A stretch of 14,294 bases of DNA, taken from positions 1 to 14,294 of the forward strand of contig JAZNSA010000010.1 in assembly GCA_045590935.1 (NCBI GenBank). The letters are read 5' to 3'. Made by a program: the position numbers and the translations under genes. Shown one piece after another: positions 6,922 through 13,439 of this stretch (position 1 is the first letter of the stretch; every line of letters starts with the position of its first letter). Source of the DNA: CAKSHP01 sp045590935. GTDB lineage: Bacteria > Bacillota > Clostridia > UBA1381 > UMGS1253. The notes below the pieces were generated by a model. It searched no databases, was not told the DNA's origin, and was given only the letters and a program-made list of their open reading frames with translations.

Positions 6922-8703
6922 TTGGAAGCTAAAAGGAAATCTATAATATTTATTGTTGTAGGCATAGTTTTACTTGTTGCCGCAATAGGATTAATTTTTT
7001 ACCTAAATTCTTTTAAAGGTATAAATGATTTAAAAAATATTGACCAAAGTAAATTTGCGCCTATTCAATCAAGAGCCGACAAGCCAATTTTATATATAAA
7101 AAACGATTCGCTTTTTTCAAAGGCTGCAGATGGTACGGGCGATGCTGTTAATATTAGTGGCGGTGCATTGTGCGCAAACGATATTGTTGAGAGCCCGTCG
7201 TCATATTTTGATATTGTTAAGCAATCGAAAAATGGCGATACGACCTATTTTATGAAAAATTATTCAAAATCCTTATACAAGGGAGATTTGTATGCAACAA
7301 CCGATTATAAAACTTCATTTATGGTTGATGAAAATATATTTATTGAACCTTATTACGAATATTTAAAGCTCAGTAACGACGGAAAAACTTCTTTGTATAT
7401 GAAGAATTTGGTTGTTGGCGAAAACGAGCTTTTTGGCGACTTGTGCTACAGTAAAATAGAGAATGGAACAGTATCAAAAGCAACAATTGCCGAAGGTATA
7501 TATTGCTCAACTACAAGCAACGGAATTCAAACAAGCTATGTTATGAGCCCAAATGGAAAATATGTTGCTTGCTATAGCGAATACAATGCCGAAAAGCAGG
7601 TTGGTGGACTAATCATAGCTGAGGTTGGTGCAACCGCAAAGCCTATGTTTTTGGAAAACATTGCAGCTCTTAATCTTATTTCAATAACAGATGATGGCTT
7701 TTTAACCTTTTCTCAATCTAAACTTGACCCCGCAACGGAAGCAATTCTTAAAAATGTATGCGTTATAAATTATTCGGATATGAAGGTTACGGAGTTTGGA
7801 ACAAAAGTTGAGCCAAGCGGAATATTCGTTGCTGAAAATTCCGATAAATTTGTTTATATAGATATTGTTGACGAAAAGATTCACGCGTACAGCGTTTCTT
7901 GCTCTACTCTTAAAAAAACGCTTATATCGGATAACTATTTCGGTTTTACTTCTCTTGACCCAAAAAATGAATGCTATATATTTGCATATTCCGAAGATAT
8001 TAATTCATCGGAAAGCACTCAAAAAATATATATCAAAACTCCTGAGCTTGAAAAGCCTGAGCTTCTTTGCGAAAACATACTTCTTCCTAAGCACGTTAAA
8101 GCAAGCATAGATTATAAAACGATATATTATATGGCAAATTATAATGATGCCGAAAAATCAGGTGAGCTTTTCAAAATAACATTAAACGACGGAAAACTTT
8201 CTTCTCCAACAAAAGTTTCAGATAAGGTTTTTGATTTTGCGGTTTCTCAGGGCGGAAAAGTAGTTGTTTTGCAAACGGACTTTAATTCAGAAAACAAAAC
8301 CGTTAATATAAAAAAATACATTTCAGGCAAGCTTGAGCTTGTAAAAGAAAATATCAAGCTCGACAATATCTCACTTTCAGTTGATGCAGAGGCGTTAGTA
8401 TACGCAAGCAATTTAACGCAAAAATTCGATGCTGAGCTTACATACGTTAGCTTGTCGAATGATAAAATTTCAACTATAGACCAAAACGCAGACTTTACAC
8501 TTTTCTATTATGATAATTATCTTAATTCAAATTTAGAAAGTCCGTCAAATAATATAAGAAACAAATATCACGTAAGAGGTAAAAACAATATATTGTTTTA
8601 CAAAAACGTTGATGAAACATGCACCTTTGGTGAACTTTATCTCTTCAACGGAAAAGAAAACATTTTAATCGATAAGGATGTTGTTGTTCTTCCCTTGGAG
8701 TAA
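6922..8703 (+). CDS. Single-pass membrane protein with large extracytoplasmic domain, function unknown
   Basis: I do not recognise this 593-aa protein. It starts with TTG, supported by GGAGGA 7 nt upstream. The N-terminus is short and basic (EAKRKS), followed by one hydrophobic helix at about 8-28 and no lipobox, so the remaining roughly 560 residues should lie outside the membrane. That part contains many short beta-strand-like blocks with recurring patterns such as ILYIKNDSLFSK, SYVMSPNGKYVACYS and IYYMANYND, suggestive of a TolB- or WD40-like beta-propeller. This is inference from pattern only. No catalytic motif is seen. It lies 43 nt after the PBP gene and 41 nt before radA on the same strand, so it is probably co-transcribed; a cell-envelope role is plausible but unproven. 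Confidence 0.88.
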   Translation: MEAKRKSIIFIVVGIVLLVAAIGLIFYLNSFKGINDLKNIDQSKFAPIQSRADKPILYIKNDSLFSKAADGTGDAVNISGGALCANDIVESPSSYFDIVKQSKNGDTTYFMKNYSKSLYKGDLYATTDYKTSFMVDENIFIEPYYEYLKLSNDGKTSLYMKNLVVGENELFGDLCYSKIENGTVSKATIAEGIYCSTTSNGIQTSYVMSPNGKYVACYSEYNAEKQVGGLIIAEVGATAKPMFLENIAALNLISITDDGFLTFSQSKLDPATEAILKNVCVINYSDMKVTEFGTKVEPSGIFVAENSDKFVYIDIVDEKIHAYSVSCSTLKKTLISDNYFGFTSLDPKNECYIFAYSEDINSSESTQKIYIKTPELEKPELLCENILLPKHVKASIDYKTIYYMANYNDAEKSGELFKITLNDGKLSSPTKVSDKVFDFAVSQGGKVVVLQTDFNSENKTVNIKKYISGKLELVKENIKLDNISLSVDAEALVYASNLTQKFDAELTYVSLSNDKISTIDQNADFTLFYYDNYLNSNLESPSNNIRNKYHVRGKNNILFYKNVDETCTFGELYLFNGKENILIDKDVVVLPLE

Positions 8704-8744
8704 TTTAAGTAAAATAAAAGCATAAAAATGGAGAAAGTTTAAAA

Positions 8745-10112
8745 ATGAAAAACAAAACCGTATTTTTTTGCAGCGATTGCGGAAACGAAACAACAAAATG
8801 GTTTGGAAGATGTCCTGCGTGCGGAGCCTGGAATACTCTTGTAGAAGAGGAAAAGGTAACTCAATCAAAATCCTCCCCTGCCTCCTCGTCTGCTACCATT
8901 AAATCAGAAAAGCCGTCTAAACTCAGTAAAATAGAAACCAACGACGAAATAAGATACAAAACGGGGATTTCCGAATTCGACAGAGTTCTCGGCGGCGGGT
9001 TGGTACGCGGCTCACTTGTTCTTCTCGGTGGCGACCCTGGAATTGGAAAGTCAACGCTTCTTATGCAGATTTGCGCAAACTTAGCTAAGGACAAGGAAAT
9101 TATATATTTCTCAGGCGAAGAATCGAAGCATCAATTAAAAATGAGAGCCGACAGACTTGAGGTTGCAACGGATAATCTCTATATTTCATCGCAGATAAAT
9201 ATAGAGGAAATAATCGCTTGTATTCATAATCAAAACCCAAGTGTGGTTATTGTTGACTCTATTCAAACGATGTTTTCGCCCAACATATCTTCCGCAACAG
9301 GAAGTGTTTCACAAGTAAGAGAAGTTACAATGGCTCTTATGAGAGAGGCGAAAGCTCTTGGTATTTCAATTTTTATTGTTGGTCATGTTACAAAAGAAGG
9401 CGGCATTGCAGGTCCTAAGGTTTTAGAGCATATGGTAGATTGTGTTTTGTATCTTGAGGGCGAACGCCACCAATACTACAGAATTTTAAGGGGCGTAAAA
9501 AATCGTTTCGGCTCAACTAATGAGATAGGCGTGTTTGAAATGACTGAGCTCGGCTTAACAGAGGTTTCTAACCCTTCCTTGATGTTTTTAGAAGGCAGAC
9601 CCCAAAACGTATCGGGAACATCAGTTATTTGTTCCCTTGAAGGAAGTCGTCCGATTCTTGCAGAAGTTCAGGCGCTTGTCGGAAAAACTGCCTTTGGAAT
9701 GCCAAGGCGCACTTCAACAGGCTTCGACTATAACAGAATTGCTATGCTTATTGCCATTTTGGAAAAGCGAGCATCAATTAATCTTTCAGCATACGATACC
9801 TATGTTAATATAATAGGTGGCTTAAAGATTGATGAGCCTGCGGCAGATTTAGGCGTTATTTGCGCAATTGCATCTGCTTTTCGGGATTTTAACATCCCTG
9901 ATGGTACGGTTTTAATAGGCGAAGTTGGTTTAACAGGTGAGATTCGTGCTGTAAGCAATATCGAAAAGCGTGTTCGTGAAATCGAAAAGCTTGGATTTAA
10001 CAGATGCATACTTCCTGCGGCAAATATGAAAACTCTTGCAAACATATCACAATCAAGCATCGAGATATCACCCGTTAGAAACGTTGTTGAAACGCTGGCA
10101 CTTTTAAGATAG
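8745..10112 (+). CDS. radA: DNA repair protein RadA (Sms)
   Basis: RadA is a RecA-like ATPase that drives branch migration of recombination intermediates. The 455-aa protein has all expected parts in order: a C4 zinc finger (C9, C12, C23, C26), Walker A GDPGIGKST at 96-104, Walker B VVIVDS at about 167-172, GHVTKEG at 213-219, and the RadA-specific KNRFG motif at 252-256. A Lon-protease-like C-terminal domain covers about 270-455. The length matches the family. The ATG at 8745 has GGAG at 8730-8733. It is the third gene of the run that begins with the PBP gene; no terminator is visible before it. In many Firmicutes radA is next to clpC or disA, so this context differs. Confidence 0.97.
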   Translation: MKNKTVFFCSDCGNETTKWFGRCPACGAWNTLVEEEKVTQSKSSPASSSATIKSEKPSKLSKIETNDEIRYKTGISEFDRVLGGGLVRGSLVLLGGDPGIGKSTLLMQICANLAKDKEIIYFSGEESKHQLKMRADRLEVATDNLYISSQINIEEIIACIHNQNPSVVIVDSIQTMFSPNISSATGSVSQVREVTMALMREAKALGISIFIVGHVTKEGGIAGPKVLEHMVDCVLYLEGERHQYYRILRGVKNRFGSTNEIGVFEMTELGLTEVSNPSLMFLEGRPQNVSGTSVICSLEGSRPILAEVQALVGKTAFGMPRRTSTGFDYNRIAMLIAILEKRASINLSAYDTYVNIIGGLKIDEPAADLGVICAIASAFRDFNIPDGTVLIGEVGLTGEIRAVSNIEKRVREIEKLGFNRCILPAANMKTLANISQSSIEISPVRNVVETLALLR

Positions 10113-10168
10113 TAAAAAATATGAATGTATTTTTATAAAACAAAATAAAATTAAAGGAGAGATAAAAA

Positions 10169-10438
10169 ATGGCAGATGATAACATCATAACACTTTTTGG
10201 CGAGGATGGTGAAGAAATACCATTTGAGCATTTGGACACGTTTGAGCTTAACTCAAAGGTTTATATCGTTCTTTTAGAGGTTTTGCCAAACGGTGAGGAA
10301 AATGACGAGGTTGTAATTTTCCGTCTTGAGCAAAACGAAAATGAGGATGACTCTTTGGTAGTTATCGAGGACGATGCCGAGCTTGAGGCAGCATTCGACG
10401 AGTTTATGTTTAGAAATTCAGATGATGACAAGGAATAA
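10169..10438 (+). CDS. DUF1292 (YrzB-like) small acidic protein
   Basis: An 89-aa, strongly acidic protein with the DUF1292 pattern: an ITLFGEDGEEIPFEHLDTFEL opening block, then YIVLLEV, VVIFRLEQ, and a C-terminal acidic helix ending near EAAFDEFMF. The family is widespread in Firmicutes and has no assigned function. The start is well supported by AAAGGAGA about 8 nt before the ATG. It lies 56 nt after radA on the same strand and 47 nt before the -35 of the 6S RNA promoter. Confidence 0.88.
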   Translation: MADDNIITLFGEDGEEIPFEHLDTFELNSKVYIVLLEVLPNGEENDEVVIFRLEQNENEDDSLVVIEDDAELEAAFDEFMFRNSDDDKE

Positions 10439-10485
10439 TACTTTCCAAACGAACATATAATTTAAAAAAATATTTTTAAAAATTC

Positions 10486-10514
10486 TTGATATTTTTTTCA
10501 TTATGTGATACAAT
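10486..10514 (+). promoter_or_regulatory. Sigma-A promoter of the 6S-like RNA
   Basis: A -35 TTGATA (10486-10491) and a -10 TACAAT (10509-10514) are spaced by exactly 17 nt. The start site would be near 10521. It sits just after the DUF1292 gene and just before the folded RNA, with no open reading frame downstream on this strand. Confidence 0.8.
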
Positions 10515-10520
10515 AGTTAT

Positions 10521-10729
10521 GTAAAAAAAATAATTTATACCCTGCGGTGTGCGTATATCAGTCATTTATTTTACCAACACATTTTTTATGGGATTCTTTG
10601 CTCTCTATGAGGATTGCAGGCCTCCCGATTTTTATCGGACGAAGGAAGCGCGAGGCATAGAGGCGGTTGCCCACCTGCTTTTGCAGGTTAAATAAAGACT
10701 TTAGTACGGCTCGGTGGGGTTCTTTTTTT
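10521..10729 (+). ncRNA. ssrS: 6S RNA (RNA polymerase-binding regulatory RNA)
   Basis: A non-coding transcript of about 209 nt that folds as a long rod, the hallmark of 6S RNA, which mimics an open promoter and sequesters sigma-A RNA polymerase. The ends close on each other: 10539-10555 (ACCCTGCGG...CGTA) pairs with 10705-10720 (TACG...TGGGGT) with small bulges. A terminal arm is formed by CTCTATG (10603-10609) with CATAGAG (10656-10662), CCTC with GAGG, and CCGAT (10625-10629) with ATCGG (10634-10638). A separate hairpin ACCTGC-TTTT-GCAGGT (10673-10688) lies on the 3' side of the central bubble, as in known 6S models. Seven Ts at 10723-10729 end the transcript. Its own consensus promoter precedes it. 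I did not compare it with an alignment; the identification rests on structure, size and context. Confidence 0.8.
10705..10729 (+). terminator. 3' end of 6S RNA: closing-stem arm plus T-tract
   Basis: The 3' arm of the closing stem (10705-10720) is followed by TTC and seven Ts (10723-10729), so the RNA's terminal stem doubles as an intrinsic terminator. The reverse strand has A residues at that place, so it would not stop the convergent deacetylase transcript. Confidence 0.6.
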
Positions 10730-10732
10730 ATT

Positions 10733-11593
10733 TCAAATTTCAAGTCTTTTCATAAATTCTTCAGTGCTTACTCCGCTCTCTCGGTTAAATCTTCCAAGCA
10801 TATACAGTTCATCGGGATTTCTTGATATAAAATTAACTTTTTGAGCGCATCCAAGACTCATTTTAAAGCCTAGTTTTTTTATGACATCAACCGAGGAAAT
10901 GCAGCTGCTTCCATATGGATATGTAAAAATGAGTGGGGTGTAAGAATTATTTTTCAAAATTAGCTTTTGTGCCTTTAACAAATCATCTTCAAGCATCTTT
11001 TTATAGATGTTTTTGTCCTCTCCTTTTTTTATACTACACCCCACCCTGTCATCCAGCTTGTGCAAATCGTAGCTATGGTTTGCAATTTCAACTCTGCCGC
11101 TGTCAATTAGCGTTTGAATATCCGAAAAATTAAAATACGAATAGTTTGGATTGTGGTCTTCTTCCTTAGTAAACCGCTCTGTATAACTGCCGACAACCGA
11201 AATAACGGCTTTAAAATCATATTTTTCCAAAAGTGGTAAAACGTATGTCAAATTATTCAAATATCCGTCATCAAGCGTAATCATAATGCATTTTTCAGGT
11301 AGCTTCTCGCCGTTTACATAGTTTATTAAATCCTCACTTAGCACGCTGACATAGCCCTTATCTTTAAGATATTTAAAATCCGCCTCCATCTGCATCGGCG
11401 TTACTACATACTTTCCTGATTTACTCACATCCTTCAAAACACTATGATACATAATTATCGGCAGCTTCATTTTTTCTTCTACTTCTTCATCCGCCCATAC
11501 AGTTATAAGCGCAAAACCAACAGCCAATACAATAAGCATAACAGCCGCAAAATATGATATAACCGTCCTCTTTTTTACAGCACATAAAATCAT
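10733..11593 (-). CDS. Membrane-anchored polysaccharide deacetylase family protein (NodB homology)
   Basis: A 286-aa predicted carbohydrate esterase family 4 protein that would remove acetyl groups from cell-wall or surface polysaccharide. An N-terminal signal-anchor (about 10-34) is followed by PIIMYHSV, typical of the family. The NodB motifs are visible: TLDDG (Asp108-Asp109, metal/catalytic), HSYDLH (His173 and His178, metal ligands), and TYPYGS (about 224-229). Substrate cannot be told from sequence; peptidoglycan N-acetylglucosamine is one possibility. I chose the ATG at 11593 because GGAGGT lies 8 nt upstream; the in-frame ATG at 11608 overlaps that site. It lies 76 nt after the orf148 stop on the same strand. 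It ends 3 nt from the convergent 6S RNA, with no terminator of its own. Confidence 0.9.
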   Translation of the reverse strand: MILCAVKKRTVISYFAAVMLIVLAVGFALITVWADEEVEEKMKLPIIMYHSVLKDVSKSGKYVVTPMQMEADFKYLKDKGYVSVLSEDLINYVNGEKLPEKCIMITLDDGYLNNLTYVLPLLEKYDFKAVISVVGSYTERFTKEEDHNPNYSYFNFSDIQTLIDSGRVEIANHSYDLHKLDDRVGCSIKKGEDKNIYKKMLEDDLLKAQKLILKNNSYTPLIFTYPYGSSCISSVDVIKKLGFKMSLGCAQKVNFISRNPDELYMLGRFNRESGVSTEEFMKRLEI

Positions 11594-11625
11594 AAACCAA
11601 ACCTCCATATACCTTTATATTTATA

Positions 11626-11631
11626 ATTATA
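11626..11631 (-). promoter_or_regulatory. Possible -10 element of the deacetylase gene
   Basis: A perfect TATAAT on the minus strand lies about 33 nt upstream of the deacetylase start, in an AT-rich gap. The -35 region is poor (TGATTA at 16-nt spacing), so this is tentative; read-through from orf148 is the alternative. Confidence 0.3.
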
Positions 11632-11669
11632 TGTGCCTATATTCAATTAATCACATTTTGCCTAAAAAA

Positions 11670-12116
11670 TCATTCGTCTATCCTAAGTCCTCGCTTTAAG
11701 CAAAATCGTTTCACAGCTTCATTTAAATATGTATAAACGCACGAGATAGAAATATTAAGCTCCATACTGCACGAGGTTACCAAAGCATCTGTTCTTCCCT
11801 TTTTGTTGCCAAATTTTCCAATTTCAAAATACGTTTTTTCAACACACTTCAAAATAAGCTCGTCCCTTTCGTCTATAGGATTTAAAATTGCTTGCTCAAT
11901 TGCGTAAACATCAAGATAAATACTTCTGATTTTTTGAGTATCTGCGCTTAACCTTCTCGCTTTAATTTTTAAGCATTTATCATTTGCCGTATAACTCAAA
12001 TACTCCTTTCTTGATTTTTTTAATTTCTCAAGCAGCTCAGCCGAAGTAGGCTTTCCCTCCCTGGCATACATCTCAAACGCCGAAACAGCGTAGTCCCTGA
12101 TATTACTTTTTTTCAT
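11670..12116 (-). CDS. Helix-turn-helix protein of unknown function (orf148)
   Basis: I do not recognise this 148-aa protein. It is basic and mostly helical. The C-terminal part (about 105-140, with ALVTSCSMELNISISCVYTYL) looks like a helix-turn-helix of the sigma-70 region 4 / ArpU type found in phage late-gene regulators. The middle part (about 62-100) is a long helical stretch. Its ATG overlaps the TGA of the upstream winged-helix gene (ATGA), and a GGAGG lies inside that gene 7 nt before the start, so the two are translationally coupled. Its role is unknown; a DNA-binding regulator is the most that can be inferred. The AAA/TTA-rich codon use resembles the neighbours, so there is no compositional sign of recent transfer. 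Confidence 0.8.
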   Translation of the reverse strand: MKKSNIRDYAVSAFEMYAREGKPTSAELLEKLKKSRKEYLSYTANDKCLKIKARRLSADTQKIRSIYLDVYAIEQAILNPIDERDELILKCVEKTYFEIGKFGNKKGRTDALVTSCSMELNISISCVYTYLNEAVKRFCLKRGLRIDE

Positions 12117-12508
12117 AACAAATCCTCCTTTTCTGCCTCAATTATACCGTCTTTTTCAGATTTGCTACTACACGTTTTTTTATTTTCTTTCAAATTACCA
12201 CGCAACCATAAGAGCTTCTTATCACTTGAATCAGATACACACAAAAAATACCTACAGCCCTCTTTTTTGCTCAACCTTCCATACTCTATGTATCCATTCA
12301 AAGCAAGCTCTTCCCTTGCCCTGAAAAACATTGATTTGCTCATATTCTTAAATCTGCGAATAATTGAATTTGTAAATTTCAAAGGCATTTTCCAATGATT
12401 TTTATTTGCATAATTAAAAATTGCAAAAAAGAGCGAAACAACTTTTTCACTGATTGGCTTTTGAGTATAGCTACAACAAAAATTATTAATAACTTTAATA
12501 TAATTCAT
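12113..12508 (-). CDS. Winged-helix protein resembling phage/plasmid replisome organizers (orf131)
   Basis: This 131-aa protein has an N-terminal helical segment with KVVSLFFAIFNYANKNHWK (about 22-40), then a predicted winged-helix fold: a recognition helix at SKSMFFRAREELALNGYI (57-74) and a wing at about 75-90 ending in CRYFLCV. This layout is like the N-terminal domain of DnaD and phage replisome-organizer proteins that open with a 'leaf-and-helix' NYANKN-type segment. The C-terminal 35 residues are charged and low in complexity, with no DnaD C-terminal domain, so it is a short form. The start is supported by AGGAGGA at 12517-12523. It is the first gene of the two-gene unit and lies about 320 nt downstream of a consensus promoter with an SOS-type box. 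Similarity is by eye only. Confidence 0.8.
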   Translation of the reverse strand: MNYIKVINNFCCSYTQKPISEKVVSLFFAIFNYANKNHWKMPLKFTNSIIRRFKNMSKSMFFRAREELALNGYIEYGRLSKKEGCRYFLCVSDSSDKKLLWLRGNLKENKKTCSSKSEKDGIIEAEKEDLL

Positions 12509-12570
12509 TTAATTTTTCCTCCTGCTTTTTAAGTTCCCACATTTTTATTAATATTCTTTCATTTTACCAA

Positions 12571-12601
12571 GGCAGCACTCTGCGCCGTCCGCTCGCACAG
12601 A
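12571..12601 (-). promoter_or_regulatory. Two overlapping, mutually exclusive hairpins in the orf131 leader
   Basis: This GC-rich island lies in an otherwise AT-rich leader about 50-80 nt before the orf131 ribosome site. Arm 12579-12585 (TCTGCGC) can pair with 12595-12601 (GCACAGA; 7 bp with one G-U in the RNA, 9-nt loop). Part of the same arm (CTGC, 12580-12583) can pair instead with GCAG at 12572-12575 around a 4-nt loop. No U-tract follows. The competition between folds is visible; any regulatory switch is inference. Confidence 0.35.
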
Positions 12602-12761
12602 ATACGTAATTATAAATAAAATACGCAAAAACACTATATACTGCACACGAAAAAATCTATGCGCAAATTCAGATTTTTGTGCTTGATAAAATTTTTGCCG
12701 GCGAAGGCATTTGCGAACAGATATAAAAAATTATAAACTTTTTTAGCTTAAATTTTTATTT

Positions 12762-12797
12762 AGCGACAGCGCAAGTCGCTCTTATTGCTCAAGCAAT
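12762..12797 (-). promoter_or_regulatory. Tandem short hairpins in the 5' leader
   Basis: Two adjacent hairpins follow the start-site inverted repeat in the minus-strand transcript: ATTGC/GCAAT (12784-12788 with 12793-12797, 4-nt loop) and AGCGAC/GTCGCT (12762-12767 with 12775-12780, 7-nt loop). No T-tract follows on this strand and no credible small open reading frame is present, so this is untranslated leader or a small RNA. Confidence 0.45.
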
Positions 12798-12830
12798 TTA
12801 AACGAACAAAACAAACATCTGTTCGTTTAA
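12798..12830. repeat. Perfect 10-bp inverted repeat at the transcription start
   Basis: TTAAACGAAC (12798-12807) and GTTCGTTTAA (12821-12830) are exact reverse complements separated by 13 nt. The repeat begins about 4 nt downstream of the -10 box on the minus strand, so it can act as a repressor operator in DNA or as a 5' hairpin in the RNA. It overlaps the SOS-type box. Confidence 0.75.
12812..12825 (-). promoter_or_regulatory. LexA-type SOS box
   Basis: On the minus strand the 14-mer reads CGAACAGATGTTTG. It fits GAAC-N4-GTTT, the form reported for clostridial LexA, and differs at two places from the Bacillus-type palindrome CGAACATATGTTCG. It lies at about +3 to +17 relative to the predicted start of the consensus promoter, a position where LexA would block transcription. 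Binding is inferred. Confidence 0.6.
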
Positions 12831-12834
12831 GGAT

Positions 12835-12863
12835 ATTATATACCTTTTTTATACATTTGTCAA
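12835..12863 (-). promoter_or_regulatory. Consensus sigma-A promoter reading toward orf131
   Basis: A perfect -35 TTGACA (12858-12863) and a perfect -10 TATAAT (12835-12840) are separated by exactly 17 nt on the minus strand. A-tract repeats upstream (12870-12894) could serve as an UP element. The start would be near 12828. The only genes downstream are orf131 and orf148, about 320 nt away, unless the product is a small RNA. Confidence 0.9.
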
Positions 12864-12869
12864 TACCAA

Positions 12870-12894
12870 TTTGCAAATTTTGCAAATTTTCAAA
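12870..12894. repeat. Short A/T-tract repeat upstream of the SOS-type promoter
   Basis: TTTGCAAA occurs at 12870-12877 and 12879-12886, followed by a degenerate TTTTCAAA (9-bp period). It lies directly upstream of the -35 box and may be a curved UP-like element for the minus-strand promoter. Confidence 0.5.
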
Positions 12895-12928
12895 TCGAGC
12901 GTTTTTGCATATTTTTGACATTTTATGC

Positions 12929-12971
12929 AAAAAAAGAACACTGCAGGCTCTTTTGAAAACCTACAATGCTC
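12929..12971 (-). terminator. Intrinsic terminator of the min-mgsA operon
   Basis: A 12-bp stem (12960-12971 with 12936-12947, three G-U pairs in the RNA) with a 12-nt loop is followed in the minus direction by seven Ts (plus-strand A-run 12929-12935). It lies 30 nt after the mgsA stop. It separates mgsA transcription from the promoter that begins at 12863. Confidence 0.9.
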
Positions 12972-13000
12972 TGTATGTATTATAACTTTACAAATGAATC

Positions 13001-13405
13001 TTAATCTTTCGGATTAACTATATCGCGCCAAGCAAAGTCTCCTCTTTCAACACCATGAATCAAAACCTCAGCAGTTGCAACATTTGTTGCAATCGGTATA
13101 CTATGTATGTCGCAAAGACGAACAAGCGCAGCAACATCAGGCTCATTTTCACCTGAAGTAAGTGGGTCTCTGAAAAACAAAACCAAATCGATTTCATTAT
13201 AAGCAATTCGTGCACCGATTTGCTGGTCCCCGCCTTGAGCACCCGATAAAAACCGATTCACAGTAAGCCCCGTTGCATCACTAACCATTCCACCCGTTGT
13301 ACCCGTTGCCACAAGCGTATGCTTTCCCAAAATTCCCTTATAAGCTATACAAAACTCTACCATTAACTCTTTTTTCTTATCATGTGCTATTAGTGCGATA
13401 TTCAC
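13001..13405 (-). CDS. mgsA: Methylglyoxal synthase
   Basis: This enzyme converts dihydroxyacetone phosphate to methylglyoxal and phosphate, a bypass of lower glycolysis used when sugar phosphates build up. The 134-aa protein has the expected motifs: IALIAHDKKK at 3-12, ATGTTG (33-38, phosphate binding), SGAQGGDQQIGARI with the catalytic Asp at 60, FFRDPLT (77-83), and PIATN. It is shorter than E. coli MgsA (152 aa), mostly at the ends, with all core motifs kept. The start is GTG, with GGAGGG 7 nt upstream. It follows minE by 34 nt, an arrangement common in Clostridia, and is followed by a strong terminator. Confidence 0.96.
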   Translation of the reverse strand: MNIALIAHDKKKELMVEFCIAYKGILGKHTLVATGTTGGMVSDATGLTVNRFLSGAQGGDQQIGARIAYNEIDLVLFFRDPLTSGENEPDVAALVRLCDIHSIPIATNVATAEVLIHGVERGDFAWRDIVNPKD

Positions 13406-13439
13406 AAACCAACCCTCCTTAAAATATTAAGCGTACCGA

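Noticed and set aside
10440..10485. AT-rich pairing after the DUF1292 gene considered as a terminator
   Set aside because: The possible stem is only A/T (AAAAATATTTTT type) with no G/C core, so it cannot be distinguished from chance in this composition.
12714..12722. Second SOS-like half site, CGAACAGAT, in inverted orientation to the box at 12812-12825
   Set aside because: Only one half of the palindrome matches; the other half (ATAAA) does not, so I do not call it a LexA box.
12785..12985. Plus-strand open frame of 66 codons in the mgsA-orf131 gap
   Set aside because: It starts at a TTG without a ribosome site and runs through the minus-strand promoter, the SOS-type box and the mgsA terminator, so the sequence is explained by those elements.
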